NCBI RefSeq assembly: GCF_001701025.1
Contig: NZ_CP016793.1
Span: 9,734,001-9,798,000, forward strand
DNA length: 64,000 nt
From: Lentzea guizhouensis
Lineage (GTDB): Bacteria; Actinomycetota; Actinomycetes; Mycobacteriales; Pseudonocardiaceae
Direction: 5' to 3'
Numbering within the stretch: position 1 is the first letter of the stretch; every line of letters starts with the position of its first letter. Positions 1 to 8,816 of this stretch are shown one piece after another. The position numbers and the translations under genes were made by a program. The notes below the pieces were generated by a model. The model was not told the origin of the DNA, made no database searches, and worked only from the letters and a program-made list of their open reading frames with translations.

Positions 1-143
1 CACCCGTCCAGTTACGGACTGTTGCCCCGTGGTGGACGATGAGTGTGGAGCCACCCAGCTGAGACCGATCACGGTCTTCGCTCCACGGACGGGTCGATAG
101 CGTTTGCCCCACAACGTTATCCCCTCCGCGCCAGCGACACACT

Positions 144-1514
144 GTGCCGGAAAGGTGCTTTGACGTGGTCGGTGAACAGGTGACACGGGAACTCGCGGCG
201 AGACTCGGCGAGGACGGCATCGACGTGGTGCGCGTCGTCTTCCCCGACCTGCTCGGCACGGATCGGGGCCGTGACGTCCTCGTCGAGCACCTACCGGCGG
301 TGACCCAGCGCGGGCTGTCGTTCTGCCGGGCCGTGTACAGCACCACGCCGGGCGGCAAGACCACCGAGAACGGCGGGGTGCTCGACGCCGGGCTGCCCGA
401 CGTGGTCGTGGTCCCCGACCTCGACACGCTCCTGCCCATCCCGTGGGAGCCGGGCGTGGCCTGGTGCATCGGCGACGCGGTGAGCCCCGCTGACGAAAGA
501 CCTGTCGACGAGTCACCGCGGCAGGTGCTGCGACGGGCGCTGGAGGTGTTCGAGACCACCGGTCTCTCGCCGGTCATCGGGCCCGAGCTGGAGTACTTCC
601 TCTGCGAGCCCGACGAAGATCGCCCGAACGGGTGGCGGCCGTACTGCGACGAGCCGGGCAACGTCTACGCGACCGGGCGCCGCGGCGACTCGGACGGTCA
701 TCTGCTGAGAACTCTTCGAACATTGAGCTCGGCCGGCCTGCAGACCACCGGCGGGAACCACGAGTACGCCGGCGGCCAGTTCGAGATCAACCTGGTGCAC
801 TCGCCGGCGATGGACGCGGCCGACCGGGCCTTCCGGTTCAAGACGTCGGTCAAGGAGCTCGCCCGGCGCGAGGGCAGGCTGGCGACGTTCATGGCCAAAC
901 CGTTCAACGAGGGCGGCGGCTCCGGCTTCCACCTGCACCTGTCCTGCCACGAGAAGGACGGCCGCAACGCGTTCCAGGCCGCCGGCACCTCGCACGGCCT
1001 GTCGGACGAGGCGCGCTGGGCGATCGGCGGCATCCTCACCCACGCCCCGGCGCTGGCCGCGCTGCTCAACCCGACGGTCAACTCCTACAAGCGGTTCGGG
1101 CCGGACTCGCTCGCGCCGTGGCTGATCGACTGGGGGCTCGACAACCGCAGCGCGATGCTGCGGGTGCCGGCCGAACGCGGCGAGACCACCCGGCTGGAGC
1201 TGCGCCTCGGTGACGCGAGCGCGAACCCGTACCTGGGCATCGCGGGCCTCATCGCCGCCACCTACCTGGGCATTCGCGACCGGATCGACCCGCCGCGGCC
1301 CTCGGCGGGCTACGGCTACGACCCGTCGAAGGCCCCGACGCTGCCCGCCACGTTGCCGGACGCCCTGGCCTACCTGGAGGAGGACACGGCGATGGTCGAG
1401 GTGCTGGGCAAGGACTTCGTGCGGTCCTATGTGGACTTCAAGTGGGAGGAGGTGGCCCGGTTCCAGCGGTTCGTGACCGACTGGGAGTTCACCGAGTACG
1501 CGTACCACCTATAG
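144..1514 (+). CDS. Glutamine synthetase family protein (gamma-glutamyl-amine ligase type)
   Basis: A 456-residue member of the glutamine synthetase fold, which joins glutamate to ammonia or an amine using ATP. The metal and substrate motifs are in order: GPELEYFL near residue 147, GGQFEIN near 211, GSGFHLHLS near 260, NSYKRFGPDSLAP near 312 and RLELRLGDASANPYL near 353. It starts at GTG 144; the whole family core follows. The adenylylation loop typical of housekeeping GlnA (a conserved Tyr after NP-N-L-P) is not visible, and the neighbourhood holds no nitrogen-assimilation genes, so a GlnA3/GlnA4-like gamma-glutamylpolyamine or ethanolamine ligase is more likely than primary glutamine synthesis. 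Substrate cannot be read from sequence. It sits 10 bases ahead of the helicase gene and may be cotranscribed. Confidence 0.9.
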   Translation: MPERCFDVVGEQVTRELAARLGEDGIDVVRVVFPDLLGTDRGRDVLVEHLPAVTQRGLSFCRAVYSTTPGGKTTENGGVLDAGLPDVVVVPDLDTLLPIPWEPGVAWCIGDAVSPADERPVDESPRQVLRRALEVFETTGLSPVIGPELEYFLCEPDEDRPNGWRPYCDEPGNVYATGRRGDSDGHLLRTLRTLSSAGLQTTGGNHEYAGGQFEINLVHSPAMDAADRAFRFKTSVKELARREGRLATFMAKPFNEGGGSGFHLHLSCHEKDGRNAFQAAGTSHGLSDEARWAIGGILTHAPALAALLNPTVNSYKRFGPDSLAPWLIDWGLDNRSAMLRVPAERGETTRLELRLGDASANPYLGIAGLIAATYLGIRDRIDPPRPSAGYGYDPSKAPTLPATLPDALAYLEEDTAMVEVLGKDFVRSYVDFKWEEVARFQRFVTDWEFTEYAYHL

Positions 1515-1524
1515 TTCACCCGCG

Positions 1525-4011
1525 ATGACTGCACTCACGGACCGGCTCACCTCGATCGCCGACGAAGACGAACTGTTCGACACCTTCTCCGGGTGGGCCG
1601 CCGAGCGCGGCCTGGAGCTGTACCCCGCGCAGGAGGAGGCGGTCATCGAGCTCGTCTCGGGGGCGAACGTCATCCTGAGCACGCCCACGGGGTCGGGCAA
1701 GAGCCTGGTGGCCATCGGGGCGCACCTGGTCGCCATGGCCGGCAACCAGCGCAGCTTCTACACCGCGCCGATCAAGGCGCTGGTCTCGGAGAAGTTCTTC
1801 GCGCTGTGCGAGGTGTTCGGGCCGGAGAACGTCGGCATGATGACCGGCGACGCCTCGGTGAACGACCAGGCGCCGATCATCTGCTGCACCGCGGAGATCC
1901 TCGCGAACATCGCGCTGCGCGACGGCGTGACCGCCGACGTCGGCCAGGTCGTGATGGACGAGTTCCACTTCTACTCCGAGCCCGACCGGGGCTGGGCGTG
2001 GCAGGTGCCGCTGATCGAGCTGCCGCAGGCGCAGTTCCTGCTGATGTCGGCGACGCTGGGCGACGTCACGTTCTTCGAGAAGGACCTGACCAGGCGCACC
2101 GGCAGGCCGACCGCCGTGGTCCGCTCGGCGCAGCGCCCGGTGCCGCTGAACTTCCAGTACGTCCTCACGCCGTTGCACGAGACGATCGAGGATCTGCTGC
2201 ACGGCCGTGAGGCGCCGATCTACGTCGTGCACTTCACCCAGGCCGCCGCGCTGGAACGCGCGCAGTCGCTGATGAGCGTCAACGTCGCCACCAAGCAGGA
2301 GAAGGAGGCGATCGCCGCACTGATCGGCGGCTTCCGCTTCTCCTCCGGCTTCGGCAAGACGCTCTCGCGGCTGGTGCGGCACGGCATCGGCGTGCACCAC
2401 GCGGGCATGTTGCCCAAGTACCGCCGGTTGGTCGAGCAGCTCGCGCAGGCGGGCCTGCTGAAGGTCATCTGCGGCACGGACACCCTCGGCGTCGGCATCA
2501 ACGTGCCGATCCGCACGGTCGTGTTCACCGCGCTGTCGAAGTACGACGGCACCCGAACCCGGATCCTGAAGGCCCGTGAGTTCCACCAGATCGCGGGTCG
2601 CGCCGGCCGGGCGGGCTACGACACCGTCGGCACTGTCGTCGTGCAGGCGCCCGAGCACGAGGTCGAGAACCGCAAGGCGGTGCTGAAGGCGGGCGACGAC
2701 CCGAAGAAGAAGCGCAAGATCGTCCGCAAGAAGGCGCCCGACGGGTTCGTGTCGTGGAGCGAGTCGACGTTCGAACGGCTCGTGGGCGCCGAGCCGGAGC
2801 CGCTGACGTCGTCGTTCCAGGTCTCGCACGCGATGCTGCTGAACGTGATCGGCCGCCCGGCCGGTGGCGCGTTCGCGGCGATGCGGCACCTGCTGGAGGA
2901 CAACCACGAGGACCGCCCGAAGCAGCTCAAGCACATCAAGCGCGCGCTGGCGATGTACCGGGCCCTGGTCGCGGCGGGCGTCGTGGAACGCTCCGGCGAC
3001 GACTTCCGGCTGACGATGGACCTGCAGTTCAACTTCGCGCTGAACCAGCCGCTGTCGCCGTTCGCACTCGCCGCGATCGAGCTGCTGGACCGCGAGGCCC
3101 CCGGCTACGCCCTGGACGTGCTGTCGGTGATCGAGTCCACTTTGGACGACCCGAGGCAGATCCTGGGCGCGCAGGAGCACAAGGCCCGCGGCGAGGCGAT
3201 CGGCGCGATGAAGGCCGAGGGCATCGAGTACGACGAGCGGATGGAGCTGCTGGAGGACGTCACCTACCCCAAGCCGCTGGAGGAGCTGCTGGAGGCGGCG
3301 TTCCTCACCTACCGGCGTGGCCATCCGTGGGTCGGCGACTACCACCTGTCCCCCAAGTCCGTCGTGCGCGACATGTACGAGCGCGCGATGACGTTCACCG
3401 AGTACGTCTCGTTCTACGGCCTGGCCCGCTCCGAGGGCCTCGTGCTGCGGTACCTGGCCGACGGCTACAAGGCGCTGTCGCAGACCGTGCCCGAGGAGGC
3501 CAAGACCGAGGAGCTGCAGGACCTGATCTCGTGGCTGGGCGAGCTCGTCCGCCAGGTCGACTCCTCCCTGATCGACGAGTGGGAGAAGCTCACCAACCCC
3601 GACGGCACGGTGCAGGAGGTCCGCGTGGACCAGCCGCCCGCCGTCACCCGCAACACCCGCGCCTTCCGCGTGCTGGTCCGCAACGCCCTGTTCCGCCGCG
3701 TCGAGCTCGCCGCCCGCCGCGACTGGTACTCGCTCGGCGAGCTGGACCACGAGTCCGGCTGGACCGCCAAGGAGTGGATGGACGCCCTGGAGCCGTACTT
3801 CGAGGAGCACTCGGACATCGGCACCGGCCCGAACGCGCGCGGCCCGGCGTTCCTGATCATCAACGTCGAGCCGGAGCGCTGGGTGTGCCGGCAGATCTTC
3901 GAGGACCCGGCCGGGGACAAGGACTGGGGCTTCAACGCCGAGGTGGACCTGGCGGAGTCGGACGAGCTGGGTGAGGCGGCGCTGACGATCACGGACGTGG
4001 GCAGGCTGTAG
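1525..4011 (+). CDS. DEAD/DEAH-box helicase, Ski2-like with DUF3516
   Basis: An 828-residue superfamily 2 helicase. Walker A is STPTGSGKS near residue 52, motif II is DEFH near residue 146 (a DEVH/DEAH variant), motif III is SAT near 174, and the helicase C domain carries GVHHAGMLPKYR and the motif VI block HQIAGRAGRAGYD near residue 355. The C-terminal half, from about residue 400, matches the actinobacterial DUF3516 region found only in this Ski2-like group. The family is expected to unwind RNA or structured nucleic acid with ATP, but the physiological substrate in actinomycetes is not established. Start ATG follows the preceding stop by ten bases. It is highly conserved across actinobacteria, so the identification is firm while the cellular role is not. 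Confidence 0.93.
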   Translation: MTALTDRLTSIADEDELFDTFSGWAAERGLELYPAQEEAVIELVSGANVILSTPTGSGKSLVAIGAHLVAMAGNQRSFYTAPIKALVSEKFFALCEVFGPENVGMMTGDASVNDQAPIICCTAEILANIALRDGVTADVGQVVMDEFHFYSEPDRGWAWQVPLIELPQAQFLLMSATLGDVTFFEKDLTRRTGRPTAVVRSAQRPVPLNFQYVLTPLHETIEDLLHGREAPIYVVHFTQAAALERAQSLMSVNVATKQEKEAIAALIGGFRFSSGFGKTLSRLVRHGIGVHHAGMLPKYRRLVEQLAQAGLLKVICGTDTLGVGINVPIRTVVFTALSKYDGTRTRILKAREFHQIAGRAGRAGYDTVGTVVVQAPEHEVENRKAVLKAGDDPKKKRKIVRKKAPDGFVSWSESTFERLVGAEPEPLTSSFQVSHAMLLNVIGRPAGGAFAAMRHLLEDNHEDRPKQLKHIKRALAMYRALVAAGVVERSGDDFRLTMDLQFNFALNQPLSPFALAAIELLDREAPGYALDVLSVIESTLDDPRQILGAQEHKARGEAIGAMKAEGIEYDERMELLEDVTYPKPLEELLEAAFLTYRRGHPWVGDYHLSPKSVVRDMYERAMTFTEYVSFYGLARSEGLVLRYLADGYKALSQTVPEEAKTEELQDLISWLGELVRQVDSSLIDEWEKLTNPDGTVQEVRVDQPPAVTRNTRAFRVLVRNALFRRVELAARRDWYSLGELDHESGWTAKEWMDALEPYFEEHSDIGTGPNARGPAFLIINVEPERWVCRQIFEDPAGDKDWGFNAEVDLAESDELGEAALTITDVGRL

Positions 4012-4018
4012 GCGGGCG

Positions 4019-4540
4019 ATGATCGCGGTGAAGCACGTCGTCCTGGTCGCCGACCACGAGCAGTTCTCCGTCCAGGACGCGGACGCTCACGACCGGGTGA
4101 TGCGCGCCGGAGCGGCGGTGGATTCCGAGCGTCCCCCTGGCGGCTGGACCGCGGACGCGGTCCACGTGCACCGGATCGGGCTGGAACCGCACTCGATCTC
4201 GGTGGGGACAGCGCGTGCGGACCTCGTCGAAACGGTCCTGGCGGTCCACGCCCGCCCGCCGCACCTGGCCGTCGAGGCCGAGCACGTCGTGGAAGCCGAC
4301 CTCGACGTGCTGACCGGGGTCGTGTCGATCGTCGGCTGCGCGGAGCTGCCCCGGCCCGAGGACGCGCTGACCGTGACGCCTGGCCGGTACCGCGCGCGAG
4401 TCTCCTACGTCCCGTCAGCTCCCCCCGCCGGCTCCTACCCGGACGCACCCGGCGACCACTTCAGCTACCGGATCGACATCTGGCCGGCCACCGCGCCCGG
4501 CGCCCTCACCGTGGTCAGGCAGGGACCATCGCCCTGGTGA
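4019..4540 (+). CDS. Hypothetical protein
   Basis: A 173-residue protein that I do not recognise. It begins at ATG seven bases after the helicase stop and so is probably in the same transcript. The first half alternates short hydrophobic strands (HVVLVADHEQFSVQD, VSIVGCAELPRP), and the C-terminal part ends in a strand pattern ending DIWPA, suggesting a small soluble beta-rich domain. There is no signal peptide, membrane segment, metal motif or nucleotide-binding motif. Codon use is normal for the window, with strong G/C at third positions, which supports it being a real gene. Confidence 0.75.
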   Translation: MIAVKHVVLVADHEQFSVQDADAHDRVMRAGAAVDSERPPGGWTADAVHVHRIGLEPHSISVGTARADLVETVLAVHARPPHLAVEAEHVVEADLDVLTGVVSIVGCAELPRPEDALTVTPGRYRARVSYVPSAPPAGSYPDAPGDHFSYRIDIWPATAPGALTVVRQGPSPW

Positions 4541-5128
4541 GGCTGATCCGCAGCACGGCGGCGACGCGCACAACCCGGCGTCGTCCTTTCGGCCGCCCAT
4601 TGGCCGTCACGAGTCGAACTACTCGCCGTGGCACCCACGCCGAGTCGGTTCCGCGACCGGGCCGGGGACCGTTCGAAAACCCTGTTGAACCCGAACGACT
4701 GAACTCGGCCACGGCCCGCACACACGGCCGCCGCGCTGTGGGACAAAAGAGTTAATACCGCTGCAGAGAAGGCGCGGCACCACCGGACTCAATGCGGCCG
4801 CCGGATGGTCCGGACCATGTCGATTCGACCGTGCACTTCGGGCTTGGCCTGGGTCTACCAGGCAGGAAAAGCCGACGTTGCGCCGTTTGCCAGGTTCTAA
4901 ACGTCGAAAGCGTCACATTTCAACTAGCCATCATAAGTGGTGGCCAGTTGAGACAAGGCCGTGCTGAGACGGAATGGGTGCGCGATTGACCGGGTGGTCC
5001 GGTTGAGGCAACATCATTGCACTGGACCTCGATGGTCGAGATATGGTGTTGCACCAGTGGGGGAAATGTCCGCGCTTGTCCTCAACAGCCGCGCCCGCCC
5101 ACTGGCGCCGCACAACGGGAGGATTGAA
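4541..5128. other. Gene-free interval with inverted repeat
   Basis: About 590 bases with no convincing gene in either strand. The part from about 4,850 to 5,000 is clearly less GC-rich than its surroundings and probably carries the promoter of the small gene that starts at 5129. It contains a near-perfect inverted repeat (4921-4950). A loose stem with 7-base arms closes over 4639-4709, but it has no tRNA-like T-loop or anticodon arm. Nothing else was seen. Confidence 0.6.
4921..4950. promoter_or_regulatory. Inverted repeat, candidate operator
   Basis: Arms caactagcca (4921-4930) and tggccagttg (4941-4950) match in 9 of 10 positions around a 10-base spacer, giving one helical turn between half-sites. 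It lies in AT-richer DNA about 180 bases before the small gene at 5129. This is the geometry of a dimeric repressor site; no regulator is encoded next to it, so function is inferred only. Confidence 0.4.
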
Positions 5129-5416
5129 GTGGACCCGGCACTGGACGCGCTGCGCGACCGGCTGGCGGAGATCATCGCGTCACCGCCGGACAACACCGAC
5201 GAGCTCGTCGACACGCTGAGCGGTCTGGCCAAGCTCTCGAACCAGTGGTCAGAGGCGATCCAGGCGTTGCGCGCGCCCACCCGCAGGCTGATCGGCCCGG
5301 CCGCCGCCGCCTCGGTGAGCGTGGCGGCCCGGCGTGCCGAGGAGTCGTTCATCGAGCTGGAGATCACGCTCGGTGACGCGCTGGCGGCCCAGCCGAGAGC
5401 GCTCCGGCCGTCCTGA
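5129..5416 (+). CDS. Small conserved-looking hypothetical protein
   Basis: A 95-residue acidic, mostly helical protein starting at GTG 5129, chosen because a strong ribosome site gggagga lies six bases upstream and the sequence becomes protein-like exactly there (MDPALDALRDRLAEI). The reading frame is open further upstream to 4961, but those codons have no such site. Helices at about residues 4-18, 24-48 and 58-85 would form a small helical bundle. There is no signal or membrane segment. It stands alone between two intergenic gaps; no family is recognised. Confidence 0.65.
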   Translation: MDPALDALRDRLAEIIASPPDNTDELVDTLSGLAKLSNQWSEAIQALRAPTRRLIGPAAAASVSVAARRAEESFIELEITLGDALAAQPRALRPS

Positions 5417-5732
5417 GCCCGATCAGGCACGTGACCAGGCAACTGCACGCTCGGTGATAGCCGCGTGCGCCCTTCCCGCGAGACACACCCGTTCGGAGGG
5501 TTCCCGCACGTCCTCCACCTGTCGGATGATGCGCCGGATCGGGCTTTCCGGGACGGGAGGAGCGTGGTCGTCGTGCACACGGTGCGCAACCGGACCCCCG
5601 CAGCCGGTCACCCTCCGTGAGCGGGCATGATCGCGTATCCGACGCCCTCGGCTCACCAGGCGCGCGATGACCGAGCGTGGTCCACTCGCTCCACGTGAGG
5701 ATCGGCCGTACACAGTTTGGACTCGATCTCGA
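5417..5732. other. Gene-free interval
   Basis: About 315 bases between the small gene at 5129 and the response regulator. No open frame here has plausible codon use or a ribosome site, and no repeat or strong hairpin was seen. It presumably carries the promoter of the regulator-symporter-kinase operon. If the regulator starts at ATG 5667 instead of 5733 the gap is shorter. Confidence 0.5.
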
Positions 5733-6649
5733 ATGACCTCAGGTCTGCCGTGCCCCCTGTGCGAGGGGCCGGATCGACGTGGCAGCCTCGAGCGCTCGCT
5801 GCGGGTGCTCGCCGTCGACGACGAGGCGCCCGCGCTGGAAGACCTCACCTACCTGTTGCGCTCCGATCCGCGCATCGCGCACGTGGAAGCGGTCACCGAC
5901 GCCACCAAGGCGCTGCGGGTGCTGCACCGCGCGATGGACGCGGGCCAGCCGTTGGACGCGGTGTTCCTCGACATCCGCATGCCCGGCCTGGACGGTCTCG
6001 ACCTCGCCCGCGTGCTCTCCCGCTTCGCGCAGCCGCCGCCCGTGGTGTTCGTGACGGCGCACCAGCAGCCCGCGGTGGAGGCGTTCGAGCTCAAGGCGGT
6101 GGACTACCTGCTCAAGCCGGTGCGCCAGGAGCGGCTCGCCGAGTCGGTGCACCGGATCGTGCACGAGGTGTGGGACTCCCGCAACGCCGCCGAGCCCGCC
6201 GCCCCCGCGCCCGCGCCGCGAACGCCACGCCGCCCGAGGTGGGCGACGAGGTCATCCCGGTCGAGCTCGGCGGCGTCACGCGGTTCATCCGGCTCGCCGA
6301 CATCCGGTACGTGGAGGCGCACGGCGACTACGCCCGGCTGCACACCGCGACCGGCAGCGGCCTGGTCCGCGCGGCGCTCAACGGCCTGGAGGAACGCTGG
6401 CGCAGCGCCGGTTTCGTGCGCATCCACCGCAGCCACCTGGTCTCGCTCGGCCACATCGACGAGCTGCGGCTGGAGGAGGGGCACCTCAGCGTCACGATCG
6501 GCGGCGCGGTGCTGCCGGTCAGCCGCAGGCACGCCCGCCACCTGCGCCAGCTGCTCGTGCGCCGCGCCCGTCCGACACCGGTCTCCGGCCACGCCGCGTC
6601 CGCCGGTGGCGGTGGTTCCGCGCAACCGAGGAACGGGCTGGGGTCGTGA
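5733..6649 (+). pseudogene. LytTR-family response regulator, apparent frameshift
   Basis: A two-component response regulator in two reading frames. The receiver domain runs from about 5806 to 6160 (RVLAVDDEAPALEDL, phospho-acceptor in FLDIRMPGLDGL, FVTAH, and YLLKPV at the end). The LytTR DNA-binding domain follows in a different frame from about 6235 (VIPVELGG, YVEAHGDYARLHT, FVRIHRSHLV) to the stop at 6649. Restoring one base in the Ala/Pro-rich linker at about 6205-6222 would join them. Both halves are intact, so this may be a sequencing deletion rather than a dead gene. It is the partner of the LytS-type kinase at 8817, with the membrane protein and symporter between them, and most likely controls that transporter. 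The start is uncertain (ATG 5733 or 5667). Confidence 0.8.
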
Positions 6650-7062
6650 CCACGCCGCCGCCACCGGGGAGACCGCCCCACAGACCGACCCAGCGGCCGA
6701 CCCAGCGCGTGGTGGTGACGAGCCCCCGCACGAGGGCGCCGCGGGCCCGCCGGCCGTACTCCGGCACCCGCGAGATCAACGAGCAGAGCGAGCTCGGTGC
6801 CGTCTACATGCGCACGCTGATCCGCGCGCAACGCCGGCTCGGGCTGTCGGTGTGCTTCGTGGTGTGCGGGTCGCTGGGACTGCTGCCGCTGATGTTCGCG
6901 ATCGAGCCGGAGCTCGGCGGGATGCGGGTGTTCGGGCTCGGGCTGCCGTGGTTCCTGCTGTGCGTGGCGACGTTCCCGATGCTGCTGCTGGCCGGCTGGT
7001 TCTACGTGCGGCAGGCCGAGCGCAGTGAGCGCGAGTTCGCGGAGCTGGTCGAACGTCCATGA
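6646..7062 (+). CDS. DUF485-like small membrane protein
   Basis: A 138-residue protein with a Pro/Arg-rich disordered N-terminus (about residues 1-40), a short conserved amphipathic part (REINEQSELGAVYMRTLIRAQ), and two membrane segments at about residues 62-80 and 95-118, followed by a basic/acidic cytoplasmic tail. Small two-pass proteins of this kind (DUF485) are habitually encoded directly before acetate-type sodium symporters and are thought to be accessory subunits. GTG start overlaps the regulator stop as GTGA, and its stop overlaps the symporter ATG, so all are translationally coupled. Confidence 0.75.
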   Translation: MTTPPPPGRPPHRPTQRPTQRVVVTSPRTRAPRARRPYSGTREINEQSELGAVYMRTLIRAQRRLGLSVCFVVCGSLGLLPLMFAIEPELGGMRVFGLGLPWFLLCVATFPMLLLAGWFYVRQAERSEREFAELVERP

Positions 7063-8807
7063 CGAGTGGGTACGCCGTCGTGGCGGTGCTGGTCGTCGCA
7101 CTGGGCACGATCCTGGTCGGCGCCTACGGGCTCCGGGTCTCGCGCACGACGTCGGACTTCTACGTCGCCTCGCGCACGGTGTCGCCGTGGTGGAACGCCT
7201 CCGCGATCGGCGGCGAGTACCTGTCGGCGGCCTCGTTCGTGGGCATCGCCGGGCTGATCTTCGCCTACGGGCCGGACATGCTGTGGTTCCCGGTCGGCTA
7301 CACCGCCGGCTACCTGGTGCTGCTGACGATGGTCGCGGCGCCGTTGCGCCGGTCCGGTGCCTACACGCTGCCGGACTTCGCCGAGGCCCGGTTCCGGTCG
7401 CGCGGGGTGCGGGCGGTCGCGTCGGCGCTCGCGCTGGCGATCGGGTGGCTGTACCTGCTGCCGCAGCTGGAGGGTGCCGGGCTGACCCTGAACACGGTGA
7501 CCGGCGCGCCGGACTGGGTGGGCGCGCTGATCGTCGCGGGTGTCGTGACGGTGAACGTGATGTCCGGCGGGATGCGGTCGATCACGTTCGTGCAGGCGTT
7601 CCAGTACTGGCTCAAGCTGACCGCGATCACCGTGCCGATCGTGTTCCTGGTCGTCGCCTGGCAGGTGCACGGCGCCGAGTCGCTGACCAAGCCGGAGTTC
7701 CCGGCGTTCCGGCAGGACACCGAGGTCGCGTTCCAGAACCCCTCGACGATCCACGCCGAGCAGTCGATCTCCATCAGGGGCACCGGCGAGATCGACGGGG
7801 TGCGCGTCGAGAACACCGGCCACGTGCTCACGGCCGGCTACCACCGCATCGGGCAGGGCTCGGAGTTCACGTTCCCCAAGGGCGCCGCGGTGCCGCACGT
7901 GTCCACAATGGAGCACAACACCAACGCGACGTGGGCGCTGCCGGAGTCGAGCGGGCAGCAGTTCCCGTTGTACGGCGCCTACTCGCTGATCATCGCGACC
8001 TTCCTCGGCACCATGGGCCTGCCGCACGTGATCGTGCGCTTCTACACCAACCCGAACGGACCGGCGGCGCGGCGCACGACGTTGATCGTGCTCGGGCTGT
8101 TGTCGGTGTTCTACCTGATGCCACCGATGTACGGCGCTCTGGGACGGCTGTACACGCCCGAGTTGTTGATGACCGGGCAGACGGACGCCGTTGTGCTCGT
8201 GCTGCCCACACGGATGATCGACGGCATAGGTGGCGAACTGCTCGGCGCGTTGGTCGCGGGTGGTGCGTTCGCGGCGTTCCTGTCGACGTCATCGGGTCTT
8301 GTCGTGTCGTTGGCCGGTGTGCTGTCACAGGACGTGCTGCGTCTTGGTGGCGTGCGCGGGTTCCGGATCTCCACGGTGCTCGCGGGCATAGTGCCGCTCG
8401 CGATGACGTTCGTGTCGACGGGAATGCCGGTCGCGGACATGGTCGGCCTGGCGTTCGCGGTGGCGGCGTCGTCGCTGTGCCCGTTGCTGATGCTCGGGAT
8501 CTGGTCGACGCGGATCACGACCGTCGGCGCGATCGCGGGCATGCTCGCCGGCGGTGTGCCCGCGCTGACCGCGGGTCTGGTCACGATGTTCACCGACACC
8601 GGCGACGCCTGGTACGAGACGCTCCTGTCCCGCCCCGCCGCGTGGACGGTGCCGCTCGGCTTCGGGGTCATGTACGTGGTCTCCCTGCTCACCCAGCGGC
8701 ACGTGCCGTCGGGGGTGCAGCGGACGATGGTCAAGCTGCACGCGCCCGAGAACCTCGGGCTGGACGGCTCCGGCTCTTCTTCCTCACTGGGCGACGAGCG
8801 GAGCTAG
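7059..8807 (+). CDS. Sodium:solute symporter, cation/acetate (ActP-like) type
   Basis: A 582-residue transporter of the sodium:solute symporter family with about 13 membrane helices. The N-terminal signature SDFYVASRTVSPWWNASAIGGEYLSAA is diagnostic. Actinobacterial members carry a large external loop between helices 6 and 7, seen here at about residues 205-300 (rich in Glu/Asp, with IRGTGEIDGVRVENTG). The family moves acetate, propionate, pyruvate or similar short carboxylates with sodium. It is cotranscribed with the regulator, the DUF485-like protein and the kinase, suggesting substrate-induced carboxylate uptake sensed by the kinase. The exact substrate cannot be told from sequence. Confidence 0.9.
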   Translation: MTSGYAVVAVLVVALGTILVGAYGLRVSRTTSDFYVASRTVSPWWNASAIGGEYLSAASFVGIAGLIFAYGPDMLWFPVGYTAGYLVLLTMVAAPLRRSGAYTLPDFAEARFRSRGVRAVASALALAIGWLYLLPQLEGAGLTLNTVTGAPDWVGALIVAGVVTVNVMSGGMRSITFVQAFQYWLKLTAITVPIVFLVVAWQVHGAESLTKPEFPAFRQDTEVAFQNPSTIHAEQSISIRGTGEIDGVRVENTGHVLTAGYHRIGQGSEFTFPKGAAVPHVSTMEHNTNATWALPESSGQQFPLYGAYSLIIATFLGTMGLPHVIVRFYTNPNGPAARRTTLIVLGLLSVFYLMPPMYGALGRLYTPELLMTGQTDAVVLVLPTRMIDGIGGELLGALVAGGAFAAFLSTSSGLVVSLAGVLSQDVLRLGGVRGFRISTVLAGIVPLAMTFVSTGMPVADMVGLAFAVAASSLCPLLMLGIWSTRITTVGAIAGMLAGGVPALTAGLVTMFTDTGDAWYETLLSRPAAWTVPLGFGVMYVVSLLTQRHVPSGVQRTMVKLHAPENLGLDGSGSSSSLGDERS

Positions 8808-8816
8808 GAGTAGAAG

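Noticed and set aside
1516..3810. Long open frame of 764 residues antisense to the helicase
   Set aside because: Composition is the Arg/Val/Leu/His-rich pattern of a GC-rich shadow; no family similarity and it mirrors the helicase exactly.
4639..4709. Seventy-one-base stem with 7-base closing arms, possibly a tRNA
   Set aside because: No T-arm, D-arm or anticodon stem can be placed and the T-loop consensus is absent.
4537..4755. Arg-rich plus-strand frame of 72 residues after the hypothetical gene
   Set aside because: No ribosome site, high Arg/Thr content typical of spurious frames, and it covers the region of the weak stem.
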